This document shows, piece by piece, positions 42,434 to 53,635 of a DNA stretch of 64,000 nt. The stretch is from Sclerotiophoma versabilis (Eukaryota > Ascomycota > Dothideomycetes > Pleosporales > Didymellaceae), in assembly GCA_012274445.1 (NCBI GenBank), contig JAAROD010000004.1:930001-994000 (forward strand), read 5' to 3'. The first letter of the stretch is position 1; every line of letters starts with the position of its first letter. The notes under the pieces were generated by a model. That model was not told where the DNA came from and did not search any database. It was given only the letters and a program-made list of their open reading frames with translations. Made by a program: the position numbers and the translations under genes.

Positions 42434-43920
42434 GATCGTCACCGAACATCTTAATTACACTATCCAGCGAGATGCCCCGAGTCTCGGAGAAAACAAAATA
42501 CAAGACATTCCTGTCTAAACCAGAGATGATAGAGACGTGAGCAAATGTCAGGTCCTGTCGGAATGCCCGTGAAGGATATGTACTCACCAAGAAGAAACGT
42601 CATCCAGTATTGACCAAAGCGTACAGCGTGACCTGTAAACTGACACGATCGGCCAACGCAAGGACTGGAATTGCTAATGCCACGGCCTTTGACTGAATGT
42701 GGTTTGGAAACATTTCACTGTTAGAAGACGTTGCCTCTAGCGTCGACACCGAGCCGGTAGACAGCATTGAGACGGAAAAGAGCTGCTACACCGATGGCAC
42801 CGAGATCCGTTCTGATGGGATTCTTCTCAAAGTATCAAAAAGCGGCAGCCTCAACAATGAAACAGACGCAGCAATCACCGATACTGATCAACATAATGAT
42901 ATTCGACAAGAAGGCACCGATCAGGCAGAAGGGCATCGAGACCGATATCCAGCATGCTGTCAGGAAGAGCGTCAGCCTGATATCACAGATAAGAGCGGCC
43001 CAGAAGGTAGGCTCGTAGCTACTCATGGCAAGAATTGCAGTCAATAGGGGGAGGAAGCAGTGAAAGCGGGTGATCGTGGTACGGCGACGGTATGATGCTT
43101 TGGTGAACATGGAGAGCTACAACTTGTCAGGCGGCTGTTCAAAGAATTGTTGCTCAAGACTTACCCACGAGGTCTCTAGTTTCTGGTCACTGGCCAGTAA
43201 CTGTAGGTTTCTTAATCTCGTCAAACTCCTAAGCCGCAAACGTATCATGTCCCTTCGTCGAATGCGGCCTGAAGATAACCTGCCTTAACTCTTCAAGGTG
43301 ATCCTGCATCATGAGCCTCGCGGCGAATCTGGTGATAGGGAGGCAACGACGATTAGCAGTGACTAAACAAGGTATAACACTAGCGGATCTCGCCACTGAG
43401 TGGCTGGATTTGAGCTGAAAAAGAATATGAAGCTAATTGATGCAGCATATGAGTACTCAGTAACGATAGACATGGCGTGGAGGCCTGCGAAGAACCGTCG
43501 ATACTTCGGCAAACTGAGCTCAGTAATATACACCGGTGCCAGCACCAGAAAGCTCAAGCTGTTCTATCCTGGAGATGATCTGCCAGCAATGAATATAGAG
43601 ATGTTCTGCGTGCCGACGTTTAAGAAATCACCAAGAGTCTGATAATGGCGTTGACGTAGACGCTGTTCTTGCGATCAAGGCTGTCGAGCAAGAAGGCTGT
43701 TACGATTACCCCAATCGCTATACCCGCTTGTTCGCCGCTAACGATTGCGCCCGCGATGTCGAGAGGTTTGCTTGTTACGGTACCGATGGAACCAAGGAGG
43801 AAGGGATGGAAGGCTTATCGAGGGTTACGGAGATGACTGGGGCTAGGTAACTGGCTGAGAGTCAGCATGCGTTGTTGATCATATCCAGCGAGCGCAGCCG
43901 AGTCATCTGCCTGATCAACA
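42434..43920 (-). pseudogene. Decayed MFS sugar-porter gene
   Basis: Minus-strand pieces match the order of a sugar transporter: LAGYDQQ near 43905; GAIVSGEQAGIAIGVIVTAF, LLDSLDRKNSVYV (motif A region degraded from GRK to DRK); ISIFIAGR; LAPVYITELSLPKYRR (the PESPR/E-x-x-x-x-K-x-R class motif after TM4); FFFSSNPATQWRDPL; MFTKASYRRRTTITRF...ILAMSSYEPTFWAAL; ACWISVSMPFCLIGAFLS; and the terminal YFVFSETRGISLDSVIKMFG, a variant of the PETRG motif. The pieces lie in different frames with stops between them (for example at the end of IIRLLVIS and of DPLVLYLV), so no functional transporter can be made. Substitutions are moderate, suggesting fairly recent death. It flanks the oxygenase cluster. Confidence 0.8.
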
Positions 43921-44294
43921 GACACGCCTTCTCATAACGATATAACTGCGAGCATGGCCATGCATACCCGAAGCATGTTTGGCCGAATGAGAGGAAGCAT
44001 CAATTGTCTCAAGGGACGTGCCCTCCAGGGTTGCACCTTCGCGGCTTATGATGGGTGTAAGGTAGGAGGCGCTTTTGCCAGGTTTCAAGAAAGCAGAGTC
44101 TTCGGTTGCAAGAATCCGTCGTCACGAGAAAGATAATTGCGTGAAGTATCTTCCATCGGAAAGAGTCCTTCTTACACATGTTCTGCATGGCCACTTATGG
44201 TACCAAACTGGACTGGTCTCTATGCACGAAGTACTGAGACGGTCACGAGCGTATAATAAACCTAAAGCCCACTCTCTTAATGCATTAGCCCAGG

Positions 44295-44612
44295 CCAGCC
44301 GATCGCTATGATCAAGAGGACGCTCTCTTCTTTGTCTCTCGTAACAAACTACATGACTTTGGCATCCTTGATGTGAACTTCAAGTGGTTCCATCTGAACG
44401 AGAAACGTACGTTCAAATGCACTGTGATCACTCTTGGGTGGCCAGAGGTACATAGCCGGGCTGCAAAATTCGGAATTATCGACCACAATGATTGGTTTGG
44501 TATACTAAATTCACTCAGGTTTCAGCAAACCGTTTCACAGCCCACGTCCGGTGACCTGGTACAGATCTTGAGAAACAACAGCATGCCGCGAGCACTCTCC
44601 GTGCAACATTAG
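44295..44612 (+). pseudogene. Unrecognised protein fragment next to the cluster
   Basis: A 105-codon open stretch reads PADRYDQEDALFFVSRNKLH, then DVNFKWFHLNEKRTFKCTVI, TLGWPEVHSRAAKFG and IIDHNDWFGIL. Its composition is convincingly protein-like, but no start codon or splice acceptor sits properly upstream. The frame ends in an ordinary stop at 44610-44612. It may be the last exon of an unseen gene or a relic; upstream sequence (43921-44294) has no matching exon. I do not recognise the family. Confidence 0.4.
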
Positions 44613-44851
44613 ATTGATGGAACCGAAAAGGTGGCAGTAGTGTCAATCGAGCCGGTAACTTACGACTACCGCATGGATTCGTATGCTACTTGGGACTTGA
44701 AGGTTTCTGCGGACATACTCCTGTCGGGGAATACTCCAACCTCTGGAAAATTGACATGGAACCTCTCCCAGGATTGAAAGATGTACGGAATTGTGGCTGT
44801 AAAAGGGCATCATCTAGACCAAGGTTGTGTTTTTGTAGGGCGGAAGGTCGC

Positions 44852-46358
44852 CTATGGCTTCGATTCGTTGTAGACGTTATACTTGTACTGACTTCCTGTA
44901 TGGTCATCTCTCAGACCTGCTTGTCCTTTCCCATATACCTTCTCCCTTGCTGTCAATCCTTCCTCTTGAGGCTGTGAGTAGATGCCTCTTCTTCTCAATT
45001 CAGGTACCAGCAAATCAACAATGTCCTCGAAGCTGCCTGGAGTAGTGACATACCCGATATTGAACCCATCAACATCCGCTTCCTTCACCCACCGCTCAAG
45101 CTCATCCGCAACCGTCGTCGGCGATCCAATACTCACCGGCCCAAGGCCACCTATCGATGCCTTCTCAGCAATTACCTTAGGTGTCCACTTCGGTACCTCA
45201 GGCGATGTGACAGTGAATTGATCCAGAAGACTCCTCACACGATGGTCCGTCGTCGCATCTTCTGCACTGAGGATCTTGTCAGGTGGGTACTGACTCAAAT
45301 CAATACCAGTCCAGCCAGACACGAGCACAAGACCGCCAATCTCGCTAGCATACTTCTTCAGCTCTTCGTGTTTCAACCGTGCTTCCTCGTCCGTTCTGCC
45401 CAAAATTGGGGTGAAGGTTGCGAAGAATTTGATGCTCTGTGGATCGCGTCCTTTCTCCCTAGCCAGTTCGCGGATCTTAGAAATTTTCGGCTTTAGTACG
45501 ACTGGAGAATGAGACGACACGAAAATCGCTTCTGCATGGGTTGCAGCAAATTCGCTGCCTGCCGATGAGGTACCGGCTTGGAAGAGAAAAGGCGTGCGCT
45601 GTGGCGAGGGGTCGACAATATGCCTGGACTCCAGATGAAAGAACCTACCCTCATGCTTGATAGTCCTGATGCGATCCGGATCAATATACGCATCCTTCTC
45701 CCTGTTCTCGACAATAGCGTCGTCCGCCCAACTACCTTCCCAAAGCCTGTCACGGCATCAGTTCTGTCGCACTTTCAGGTGGAAGAGAAAAAAGAGCTCA
45801 CTTGTACAGAACACGGAGGTACTCATCAGCCTGCGCATACCGCTCATCATGCTCGATCGGGTTGTCCAACCCAATAGCCTTGAACGCCGCTTTCTTCCAA
45901 CTCGTCACAATGTTCCACCCAAACCTCCCTTCTGTAAGATGATCCAGCGTACTAAACCTCTTAGCCAGCAAGAACGGCGGCTCGAAGCTCGTGCTCGCAG
46001 TAATGGCAAACGCCAGATTCTTCGTCACCGCGGCCATGGCTGAGATCGGAATCGTCGGGTCGGTCATCGGCCATTGCGCTGCACGCCTGATGCAGTTGTC
46101 CAGCGAGTTCTCGTACGTGTCATACCCGCCGTACGTGTCGGCTAAGAAGAGCGCGTTTATACCGCCACGCTCGAGCAATTTAGCGAGTTCGATCCAGTAG
46201 TCCAGTCTCCGCTTGGTAGCGGATCTGTCTTTGGAGTTCTTCCATTGTCCAGGGGAGAGATGACCGACTGTACTCATGTCGAATGCATTGATGAGAATCT
46301 TCTTTGAGATGGGGCCGTTGCTGGTGGATTCATCGCTTGTGGATATTGACTCGGCCAT
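44852..46358 (-). CDS. FMN-dependent NtaA/SnaA/DszA-type monooxygenase 1, 483 aa
   Basis: Exon 1 45802-46358, 55-bp intron, exon 2 44852-45746. It belongs to the bacterial-luciferase-like superfamily: two-component monooxygenases that use FMNH2 from a separate reductase. Named members oxidise nitrilotriacetate (NtaA), dibenzothiophene sulfone (DszA) and pristinamycin IIB (SnaA). Signatures in order: LINAFDMSTVGHLSPGQW (start of the barrel), NALFLADTYGGYDTYE, AAVTKNLAFAITASTSFEPP, LDHLTEGRFGWNIVTS (flavin-site Asn/Ile/Val/Thr/Ser), HDERYAQADEYL, SPQRTPFLFQAGTSSAG, FVSGWTGIDL-like LVSGWTGIDLSQYP, and GGLGPVSIGSPTTVADEL. No flavin reductase lies in the window. Start ATG 46358 is the first in frame; upstream codons are non-ATG. 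It appears intact and faces away from nothing, lying tail toward the decayed transporter. Confidence 0.92.
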
Positions 46359-47141
46359 GATATTGGTGGATTTGGGTTTTAATAGGGCAAGCAAAGTAGT
46401 ATTGAACACTTGTATATACCTTCCTTCAATCAAGCTCAAATTATGTTATATTTATTTCCAGTAAGTTCAGAGTACCATGACCCCACTATGTTGGTATTCA
46501 CACTTGCTATCATCTGATGTGAGGTATCGTAATGCAGAGCGGCGATTGCGCCATCTTGAACACCGTTATCCGAAGTCGCGACTTATTGTGGGGTAGCTGC
46601 ATCTGCAATTACATGCACGATCTTGACGCCATGCATAAGCGTGCTTTTCGTGCCTCATGTTGCGTGCTTTCCATGTGGGTGCATCCATTGTTGAGTCCTA
46701 GCAACGGATAGACTGTTGAGGACGCCATACTGTGTGTACTGGCAGTTTGAGACATAGAACAGCGCTTTGACAACGGATACTACCAATCCACACTTGGTCA
46801 ACATTCATTGCTTTGAGGCCAAGGATGTCTGAAGCCCACTTATGTGATGTTCAAAGTTGCATGGCGGAACAGACATTGAGTTGAAGGGAGCCACTCCAAT
46901 AATAATGATGTAGAGCAATACATATAGGACAACAGTGGATGCAATAGCCGTTAGGAACATTGGTATCAACGTAGCTTGATATCATAGCGCGATGGAATAC
47001 TTAGGTGCTGCACGTTGAATCTGATCAAGCTGGGCCTTGGGTAGTGGACAGAACCTTGGGCTTATAGTGATCAACTGTCTCATGAATCGAGCTTGAGCTT
47101 TCGCCTTCTGAGACCGATTCTTGCTTACTAGCGGAGTCAGT
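46359..47141. other. Intergenic, 783 bp
   Basis: Promoter of monooxygenase 1 and 3' flank of the Dal5-type transporter. No coding frame is supported. The sequence GATCATAT/GATATCATAGCG around 46975 includes GATA cores, which occur by chance at this length. Confidence 0.4.
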
Positions 47142-48627
47142 TCATTCCATGATCATATCAGGGCTTGGGAGATACCTTGGTCTCTTCGTCATCACGTAGG
47201 CGTTGATGATGTGTGCCAAAATGATCAGACACACAGCGTTGGCAAGCACGAAGGGCCAACCTTTGTGGAACCTAGGACCTTCAACTGTTTTAAAGACCAA
47301 TAGGGGCGTCCATGCGGTAGTCGACTGTGCTAAGGTATTGGCGAGTACAAGTGCAACGGCCCGCTCTGCTGGAGAGTAGCTAAGTTGACTGTTGATCCAT
47401 CCGTATAGCACGCTTGACATTGCCACAGCTGAATATGTAGTCATGAAGGCAAACCAGATCGCTGGCTCTGGGACGTTCCAGATGGTGAGAATGATAAGAC
47501 CAATGGCGTTCCAAGTGTGAGAGACTGTTATAGCCCACGCTGGTCCCAGTACGAGGTCGGAAGCGAAACACACAGCTAGCGTGTAGAAAATCCCCAATCC
47601 AGGAGAAATAGCACCCAAATCATTAATGCGTGCTTTAGAGTACCTGTCTAAGCTCTTCAACCACAGCAGGTAGCCACCGGAGGATGTGTTGATGCTTCCA
47701 TTCCAGAAGAAGATATCGAGAAGCAGGAAAGCCCAAACTAGCGGTGATTTGGCAATCTTGGCAAAAGTGTAGATAGTGACGTTGCCCCTAGTATTGTGGC
47801 CAGCTCGTTGCAGACGGCTTTTAGCAATCTCAACATCGAGGTTAGACAAGACAAGCTTGTTAGGCTTATCCGGGGTTCCAGGGAGAACGCAAAGTCCGAG
47901 AAGGCCCACAGGAATGGTGATGATAGCACAGATTATGTACATCCATCGCCATCCTGCAAGACCATGAACACCATCCAAACGTGATGTTGCGCCGGATTGA
48001 ATTAAGGCAGCGGTAAGAGTACCCAGAGTAAGACCTACGTAGAAGAAGCCACCGCGGCGGCCAATCTCATCGCCTCGGTACCACGATCCTGATAATTAAT
48101 TAGCTTTGGTGATATGATTAAATACAAAGACGCACCGAAGATGTAGTGGATTGCCGGAAAGAAGGCCGCTTCGAACAGGCCAACCAGGAATCTGTATGCT
48201 GCCAGCTCTGCAAATGAGTGGACTCGGTACTGAAGCAGTGTGAATATACCCCAAGCTACGTCAAGGAACGGTATCAGGTAGAACATAGGTATGCGCGTGA
48301 AGAGGTACATGAACGGCAGTTGACCAACCACCGAGCCAACCACATACATTGTCTGCAGTCGCACCAACTCATTCCCTTTGAACCTTAGATCTTCTTTGAG
48401 ACCGGCAACATATGCATTGTCTGAGTCTGTCAGTCGCCAGAATATATGCGCTGTGTAGATGACTTACTGATGTTTGCTTGGTCGATGTACTTCACCCAAT
48501 ATGCCAAGAAGACATAGGGCACGATGAGGAAGTCAAGCTTTGCGATCAGCTTGCGTTCCTCTGGTGTATCGTAGTCCTGGAACCAACGAATCTGGTACCA
48601 CTTGCGGCTCTTGCTTGGTGTGGACAT
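47142..48627 (-). CDS. MFS transporter, Dal5/anion:cation symporter type, 463 aa
   Basis: Exons 48468-48627, 48136-48420 and 47142-48088. The start YQIRWFQDYDTPEERKLIAK, LDFLIVPYVFLAYWVKYIDQ and NAYVAGLKEDL fit the Dal5/allantoate-permease family: TM1 with Y-x-D/Q-x-x-N followed by N-AYV-x-G-x-KEDL. LVGLFEAAFFPAIHYIFGSWY after TM4/5 is the classical signature of this family in fungi, and RRGGFFYVG follows. Characterised relatives carry small organic anions and amides (allantoate, ureidosuccinate, nicotinate, biotin precursors, and sulfonates in the Soa1 branch). The loop NLDVEIAKSRLQRAG lies between the halves. The second acceptor could be 48424 or six bases later without frame change. It is divergent from the flavin monooxygenase, suggesting joint control. 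The substrate is unknown. Confidence 0.88.
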
Positions 48628-49084
48628 CTGTGCTAATTAATTTGGAGCTCTTCGCTCTTGCGAAGCACCTCTGCGACTTTATGTATGTTCATACTTGTGC
48701 AGCCTGGCCCCAGCGCAGGGGAAATCCGACATCAACTTTGTGCGCCAGTCAGGCAGAGCTAAAGAATCGAGCCTAGTACACTGGGCGTTGTGATGCAGTA
48801 GGGTAGCGAGCACGACAGCTATGCTGACTGCCACATGGCGCCTACCGTCAGCCTGTGGGGTGAAGGCGTGATTTCCGCCGTCGTGCCGAGCTGCAATGTC
48901 GGACGATCAGGTAGATACCGGGTACGGGGCGATAACGGATGAGACGTGGCTCGGAAGCGCACCGATAGAGTGGTTAAATGGCCTTTAAAGCGAGTTGTAT
49001 GAAAGCCTCGTCTCTTCGTTGCTGCAGATAGCAAGCTGTCGACCCCTTCCCTCTCAAGATTGCCTGAGACTAGTCCCAATCGCG
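48628..49084. promoter_or_regulatory. Divergent transporter/flavin-monooxygenase promoter
   Basis: 457 bp between opposite start codons. It contains several CGG/CCG trinucleotides (48888-48960) of the kind bound by Zn2Cys6 regulators, and a GATAA at 48930-48934. GGCCTTTAAA at about 48980 might serve as a core element. No site can be assigned with confidence. Confidence 0.4.
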
Positions 49085-51067
49085 ATGGCGTCCAACCGCG
49101 TTATTCCCACCACCGACACGCTGGGCAAGACGTCACCATCAACGAATTCGACGCGACGCGTCGCCCAGTTAACAGAGCATCTTGTGCCTGTGAGCGAGAC
49201 AGAGCAAGTCAACACTCGACCGACTCTGCCAATCGACTATCCTGTCTCGCGACTTCAACTTGATCCAAACCACCACATTGATGACATTCGGTCTCTGAAA
49301 GTCGCAGTCATTGGAGTGCGTATTTCGAGTCTGGGGGCAGACTTTGGTGAACAAATCTGACAGTAACAGGCTGGATTGGCTGGCATCAATGCTGGGATCC
49401 TTCTGCCAGCGAAAGTGCCCGGCATCGAGCTAACGATTTTCGAGAAGAACAATGATGTGGTAAGTCATATAGCTAGGATTGACTCGTTGCGATCTGACGT
49501 ACAGTAGAGTGGCACATGGCTGGAAAACCAGTACCCCGGAGTTCGTTGTGACATACCAGCCCACGTCTACCAGAGTACTTTTTCGCCCAACAGACAATGG
49601 TCTGAGATTTTCGCCAAGGGTGCAGAGATCCGCGACTACTGGCAGGAAACAGCCAGGAAGCATGATGTTTACAAGTATGTCAAATTACGGCATCGTGTTG
49701 ACGACGCATCATGGGATGATGCGAGATCCAAATGGAGTCTGAAAGTGCACAACCTCAATAACGATACTTCAAGCAAAGAGGACTTTGATTTCGTTATCAC
49801 AGCCATTGGACGTTTCAATGCCTGGAAACTGCCAGATTACCCAGGCCTCGATGATTACAAAGGGCATCTGCGACATACCTCAAATTGGGACCCATCCTAC
49901 GACCCCACAGACAAGAAGGTCGCAGTCATTGGCAACGGAGCCAGTGGACTCCAGATAGTACCACATTTACAGCGAGTTGCAAAACACGTCACTCATTTTG
50001 TAAGAAATCCGACGTGGATTGCAACATCTTGGGCCGGCGATGAGAGGACTTTTGAGCCCCAACCATACCCGGCCGATCAACTGGAGTCATTTCGGGACCC
50101 AGAAACATATCTGAAGTTTCGTAAAGAGATTGAGGAGAGATACTGGCGGCATTTCCGGGCTATGGTGCGAGGTTCTGAGGAGAACGAGGGCATCCGAGAG
50201 AATTTTATCAAGGTGATGAAAGCGCGAGCGGCAAAGAAGCCTGAATTGCTCGATCATTTGATTCCAGAGTTCGCGCCACATTGTCGACGGCTGACTCCGG
50301 GTCCTGGCTACCTGGAGTCGCTTACTGAAGAGAACGCTGAGCTGGTCAAGACCCCTATCAAACGATTCACGCCTACAGGTATCGAGACAAATGACGGCAA
50401 GACGCACGACTTTGATGCTATCTTCTGTGCTACTGGAGCTAACACCGATCTTGTCCCACCGTTCTCCATTAAAGCACGTGGAGTTGACCTGAACAAGGCC
50501 TGGAAGCCCGATGGCGAATTCGGCTTCCCTTACACATATTTGGGCACTGCCACGCCAGGTTTTCCAAATCTGTTCTTCCTAGCCGGACCACATGCTACAG
50601 GCCCCTCTGGAACGGTGCCACAAGCTGTAGAAACGGCACTTACCTTCTTTGCAAAGATATTGCGAAAGGTTTCGTCACAAGGTATCAAGTCAATCGCTCC
50701 GACCAAGGAGGCTGCAAATGACTTTGTTGACTACTGTGATGCCTTCTTCCCAAGCACAGTTCTGACTGATAACTGTTCATCCTGGAACAACGGAGGTCTC
50801 CCTGGACAGAGGATACACGGTTTGTGGCCTGGGTCTGCTGCTGCACTTACACTCGTGAGGCGAGACCCTCGTTGGGAAGATTGGGAGTATGTACGCTTCA
50901 ACAAGCAGAACAGGTTTGCATATTTCGGCAACGGATACACCAAGGGAGAAAACGACGAAACTGCCGACCTGACTCCGTATCTCAAAGCGCCTGGTAAAGA
51001 GCCGGACCTGAGAGACGTCCATGAGAGCTGGTGGGACCTGCCAGGTGCTATCAAGAAGCTAGTCTAA
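49085..51067 (+). CDS. Baeyer-Villiger-type flavin monooxygenase, 626 aa
   Basis: Exons 49085-49315, 49370-49459 and 49508-51067. The FAD Rossmann motif VIGAGLAGINAG (residues about 75-86) is created exactly by splicing. DIPAHVYQSTFSPNRQWSEI and an intact NADPH Rossmann, VAVIGNGASGLQIV (about 245-258), follow. YKGHLRHTSNW (about 224-234) is the type I BVMO fingerprint F-x-G-x-x-x-H-x-x-x-W with Tyr replacing Phe. CRRLTPGPGYLESL and IFCATGAN complete the fold. These enzymes insert oxygen next to a ketone or oxidise sulfur or nitrogen; the 626-residue length and the N-terminal 60-residue extension place it with fungal cyclopentadecanone/steroid-type BVMOs. The chosen ATG (GCGATGG) is good; an upstream in-frame ATG (48995) would add 30 residues. 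It sits between the two transporters. Confidence 0.92.
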
Positions 51068-51710
51068 AGATGTTTTTTTGGGTCTCTTCGACCAATCACT
51101 CAGAACACTATTATCATTATGGTTACGCTAAATTCTTGTGCTTCATAGTTTCCGGGTTATCCTTTGTCTGCTTTCACAGTATCTGTTGCTGCTTGTATGC
51201 AGCCTTCGCGCCAATGTGTCGACTCATGTGCGCGCCCAATCCGGACATTGCGTCGCAGCATTGCGTGGCCATCAAGACTCTTACATTTTAACCGGAATCA
51301 CGACATCCTTTCTCTAGAAATCGTCAGCATGCTTCTTCTATATTCTTATCTACATGTGGTAATTCGCAAAGAGCAGGGTAAATGGCGTGCTGCCCCATCA
51401 AAACACCCCCGCCGCAAAAGGGCCGCAGCGACGTTGAGAGGCAGCAAGGTTGCATTTGAGCTTGCTTGGAAGAGATCTGGAAACATTTGCACCGAGTACC
51501 GGAGCCATGGCAACAGAATAGCACGGCACTTGCATGGGAGTTGACATGCAGGTGCATGCTTACGATCTATTGGCGTATGATGCCTTCGGTACTCGCTAGC
51601 CGTCTGCGAATGTCTCCGACACTATGAGGAGATTGCGAGACCTGCAGGAATATATGAGAAACAATCCTTCCGTGGCTCGATCTACAATCAGAGGTTAGAC
51701 GATCTCAAAT
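51068..51710. other. Intergenic, 643 bp
   Basis: 3' flank of the BVMO and promoter of the UNC93-like transporter. ATGCAGGTGCATGC near 51546 is a small palindrome-rich stretch. Frames are not protein-like; nothing is called. Confidence 0.4.
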
Positions 51711-53323
51711 ATGGCTACAACAGACTCATCTTTGGAATCTGGTAGTGATGTCGAAGTCGAGAGGCGCGACTACCCAAGTATGTGATCTTTCAAATTTATC
51801 CTTCTAAAGCAAGTTGACAATATCAACAGCAAAATGGTATCGAAGCACTTTCTTCAACATCACAATCCTCGGGCTTTGCAACTTCTCAGCTCCTGGGATC
51901 TGGGGTGCCATGAACTCGCTAGGAGCTGGAGGGGCTCAGTCACCTCATCTCGTCAACGCTGGCAATGCACTCACATTCTGCTTGATGGTGGTCAGCTGCT
52001 ACTTTAGCAGTGCCATTGTGCACTACATTGGAATCAAGGGAGCATTGATATTTGGAACGTAAGCCGGACCCGCCCTAGGTGTTCTACCATCCATTAATCA
52101 TCAACAGAATTGGATATGCCCCTTACGCAGCAGCTTGTGAGCATACAACTCAGCTTGAAGTCAGATATATACTAAAACCATGCAGTGTACACAAATAACA
52201 GATTTGGAACAGAGTGGTTTATCTATCTCGGAAGCGCACTTTGTGGTATCTCCGCAGGTGTCTTTTGGATGGCTGAAGCTGCCATTGCCATCGCATATCC
52301 CGAACCCTGGAATAAGGGCAAAGCACTTGGCTACTGGCTCACCTTTCGCTTGGGTGGCCAAATCCTTGGTGGTGCAATCAACCTAGGGCTTAATGCGGAC
52401 AGAAACCAAGCCGGCAGTGTATCGTACACAGTCTACCTTGTCTTCATTGCGTTGCAGTGCGTTGGTCCTGTTGTTGGCCTGTTCCTCAACAAACCCAACC
52501 AAGTCCAGAGGAAAGACGGCAAAAAGGTTCACTTAGCTATCTTGGACAACCCGTGGTTCGAAATCAAAGCCACAACTAAGCTCTTTTTTACGAAGAGGTA
52601 TCTGCTTACTGTCCTGTGGATCGGGCAGGCAGTCTTCTCAGAGGCGGTCTACTTCACATATTTGGCTTGTAAGTTATCATCTCCACTTACAGAAGTACAT
52701 CAACTAACGGTGACTTAGTGTGGTTTTCTGTCCGCTCCCGTGCTTTAGGCTCGTTCTTGTCCGGCATTGTAGCTGTCATATGCGGAAATCTGCTCGGCAA
52801 CTACTTAGACAGAACATCCATACCATTGCGCTTCCGTGCTCGCACCACGTTCTGGTCTATTGTTGTTATGCAGGGCGCTTGGTGGTTGTGGGCTACAATT
52901 CTAGTTACCGAATTTCGGTCAACTAAGCCGACATACGACTGGTCTTCTGCAGGATTTGGTCGCGGTTTCGCCGTCTTCATCTTCCTAACAGTAGGCTTCC
53001 AGCTCAACTACCTCTTCCTGTACTTCTTCATTGGACAGCTTGCGGAGAACGAGCCGGAGGTCATTAGATACGCTGCATTGCTGAGAGGCACTGAATCTGC
53101 ATGGCAGGCTATCAGTTATGGCATCACCTCCGTCACGGTTTTTGCTGAGGTTGGAGCGGTTTACTGGAATTTTGCGCTCTGGGCAGTTGCTATCTGGCCA
53201 GCATGGCTGGTATTGAGGGAATTTGGCGATGAGAAGAAGACTTTTGAAGATGAGATCGATGCTAAAGATATCGTACCGGTACACTCGACCGTAGTGGAAT
53301 CTCAGGAGGTGAAGACAGACTAG
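51711..53323 (+). CDS. UNC93-like MFS transporter, 470 aa
   Basis: Exons 51711-51777, 51830-52058, 52108-52136 (29 nt), 52186-52668 and 52719-53323. Membrane segments are readable from FNITILGLCNFSAPGIWGAM (TM1) through VGFQLNYLFLYFFIGQL and WNFALWAVAIWPAWLVL. LGAGGAQSPHLVNAGNALTF and FTYLALWFSVRSRALGSFL are hallmarks of the fungal UNC-93-like (DUF895) family of the major facilitator superfamily. GSALCGISAGVFWMAEAAIA and YPEPWNKGKALGYWL are also typical. The family has no defined substrate in fungi, though it is repeatedly found beside oxygenase and catabolic genes. Acidic tail (DEKKTFEDEIDAKDI). A related but broken copy lies at 58070-59541; the two are clearly paralogs in topology and motifs. 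Confidence 0.9.
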
Positions 53324-53635
53324 AAGTAAGTAAAGATCTTTGTAGAGGACCAGAAGGAGACAGAACTTTAGTGGACTAGATTCAGGCCGTAAGCCACATT
53401 ATTCGATGAGTGCGTTGACAACATTTTGTCAAGGGCTTCAGATTAGGGGTAGCTTGAACGTTGAAAAGCCAGACTGTTCGGTTCAACTAGCAAGACCCAT
53501 ACAACGCAAATTCTCGTTTTGAACCCTAAGAAGAGTTTGTAGAAGTCATCGAGCGAAAGAAAAACCTGCAGAATATCCTGCAATTGCTTGTTGCTCAGAA
53601 ACTTTCCATTTTGAGTACAATACAAGACGGCGCGC
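53324..53635. other. Convergent 3' intergenic, 312 bp
   Basis: Tail-to-tail spacer between the UNC93-like gene and the reductase. AT-rich terminator-type sequence; no gene. Confidence 0.45.
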
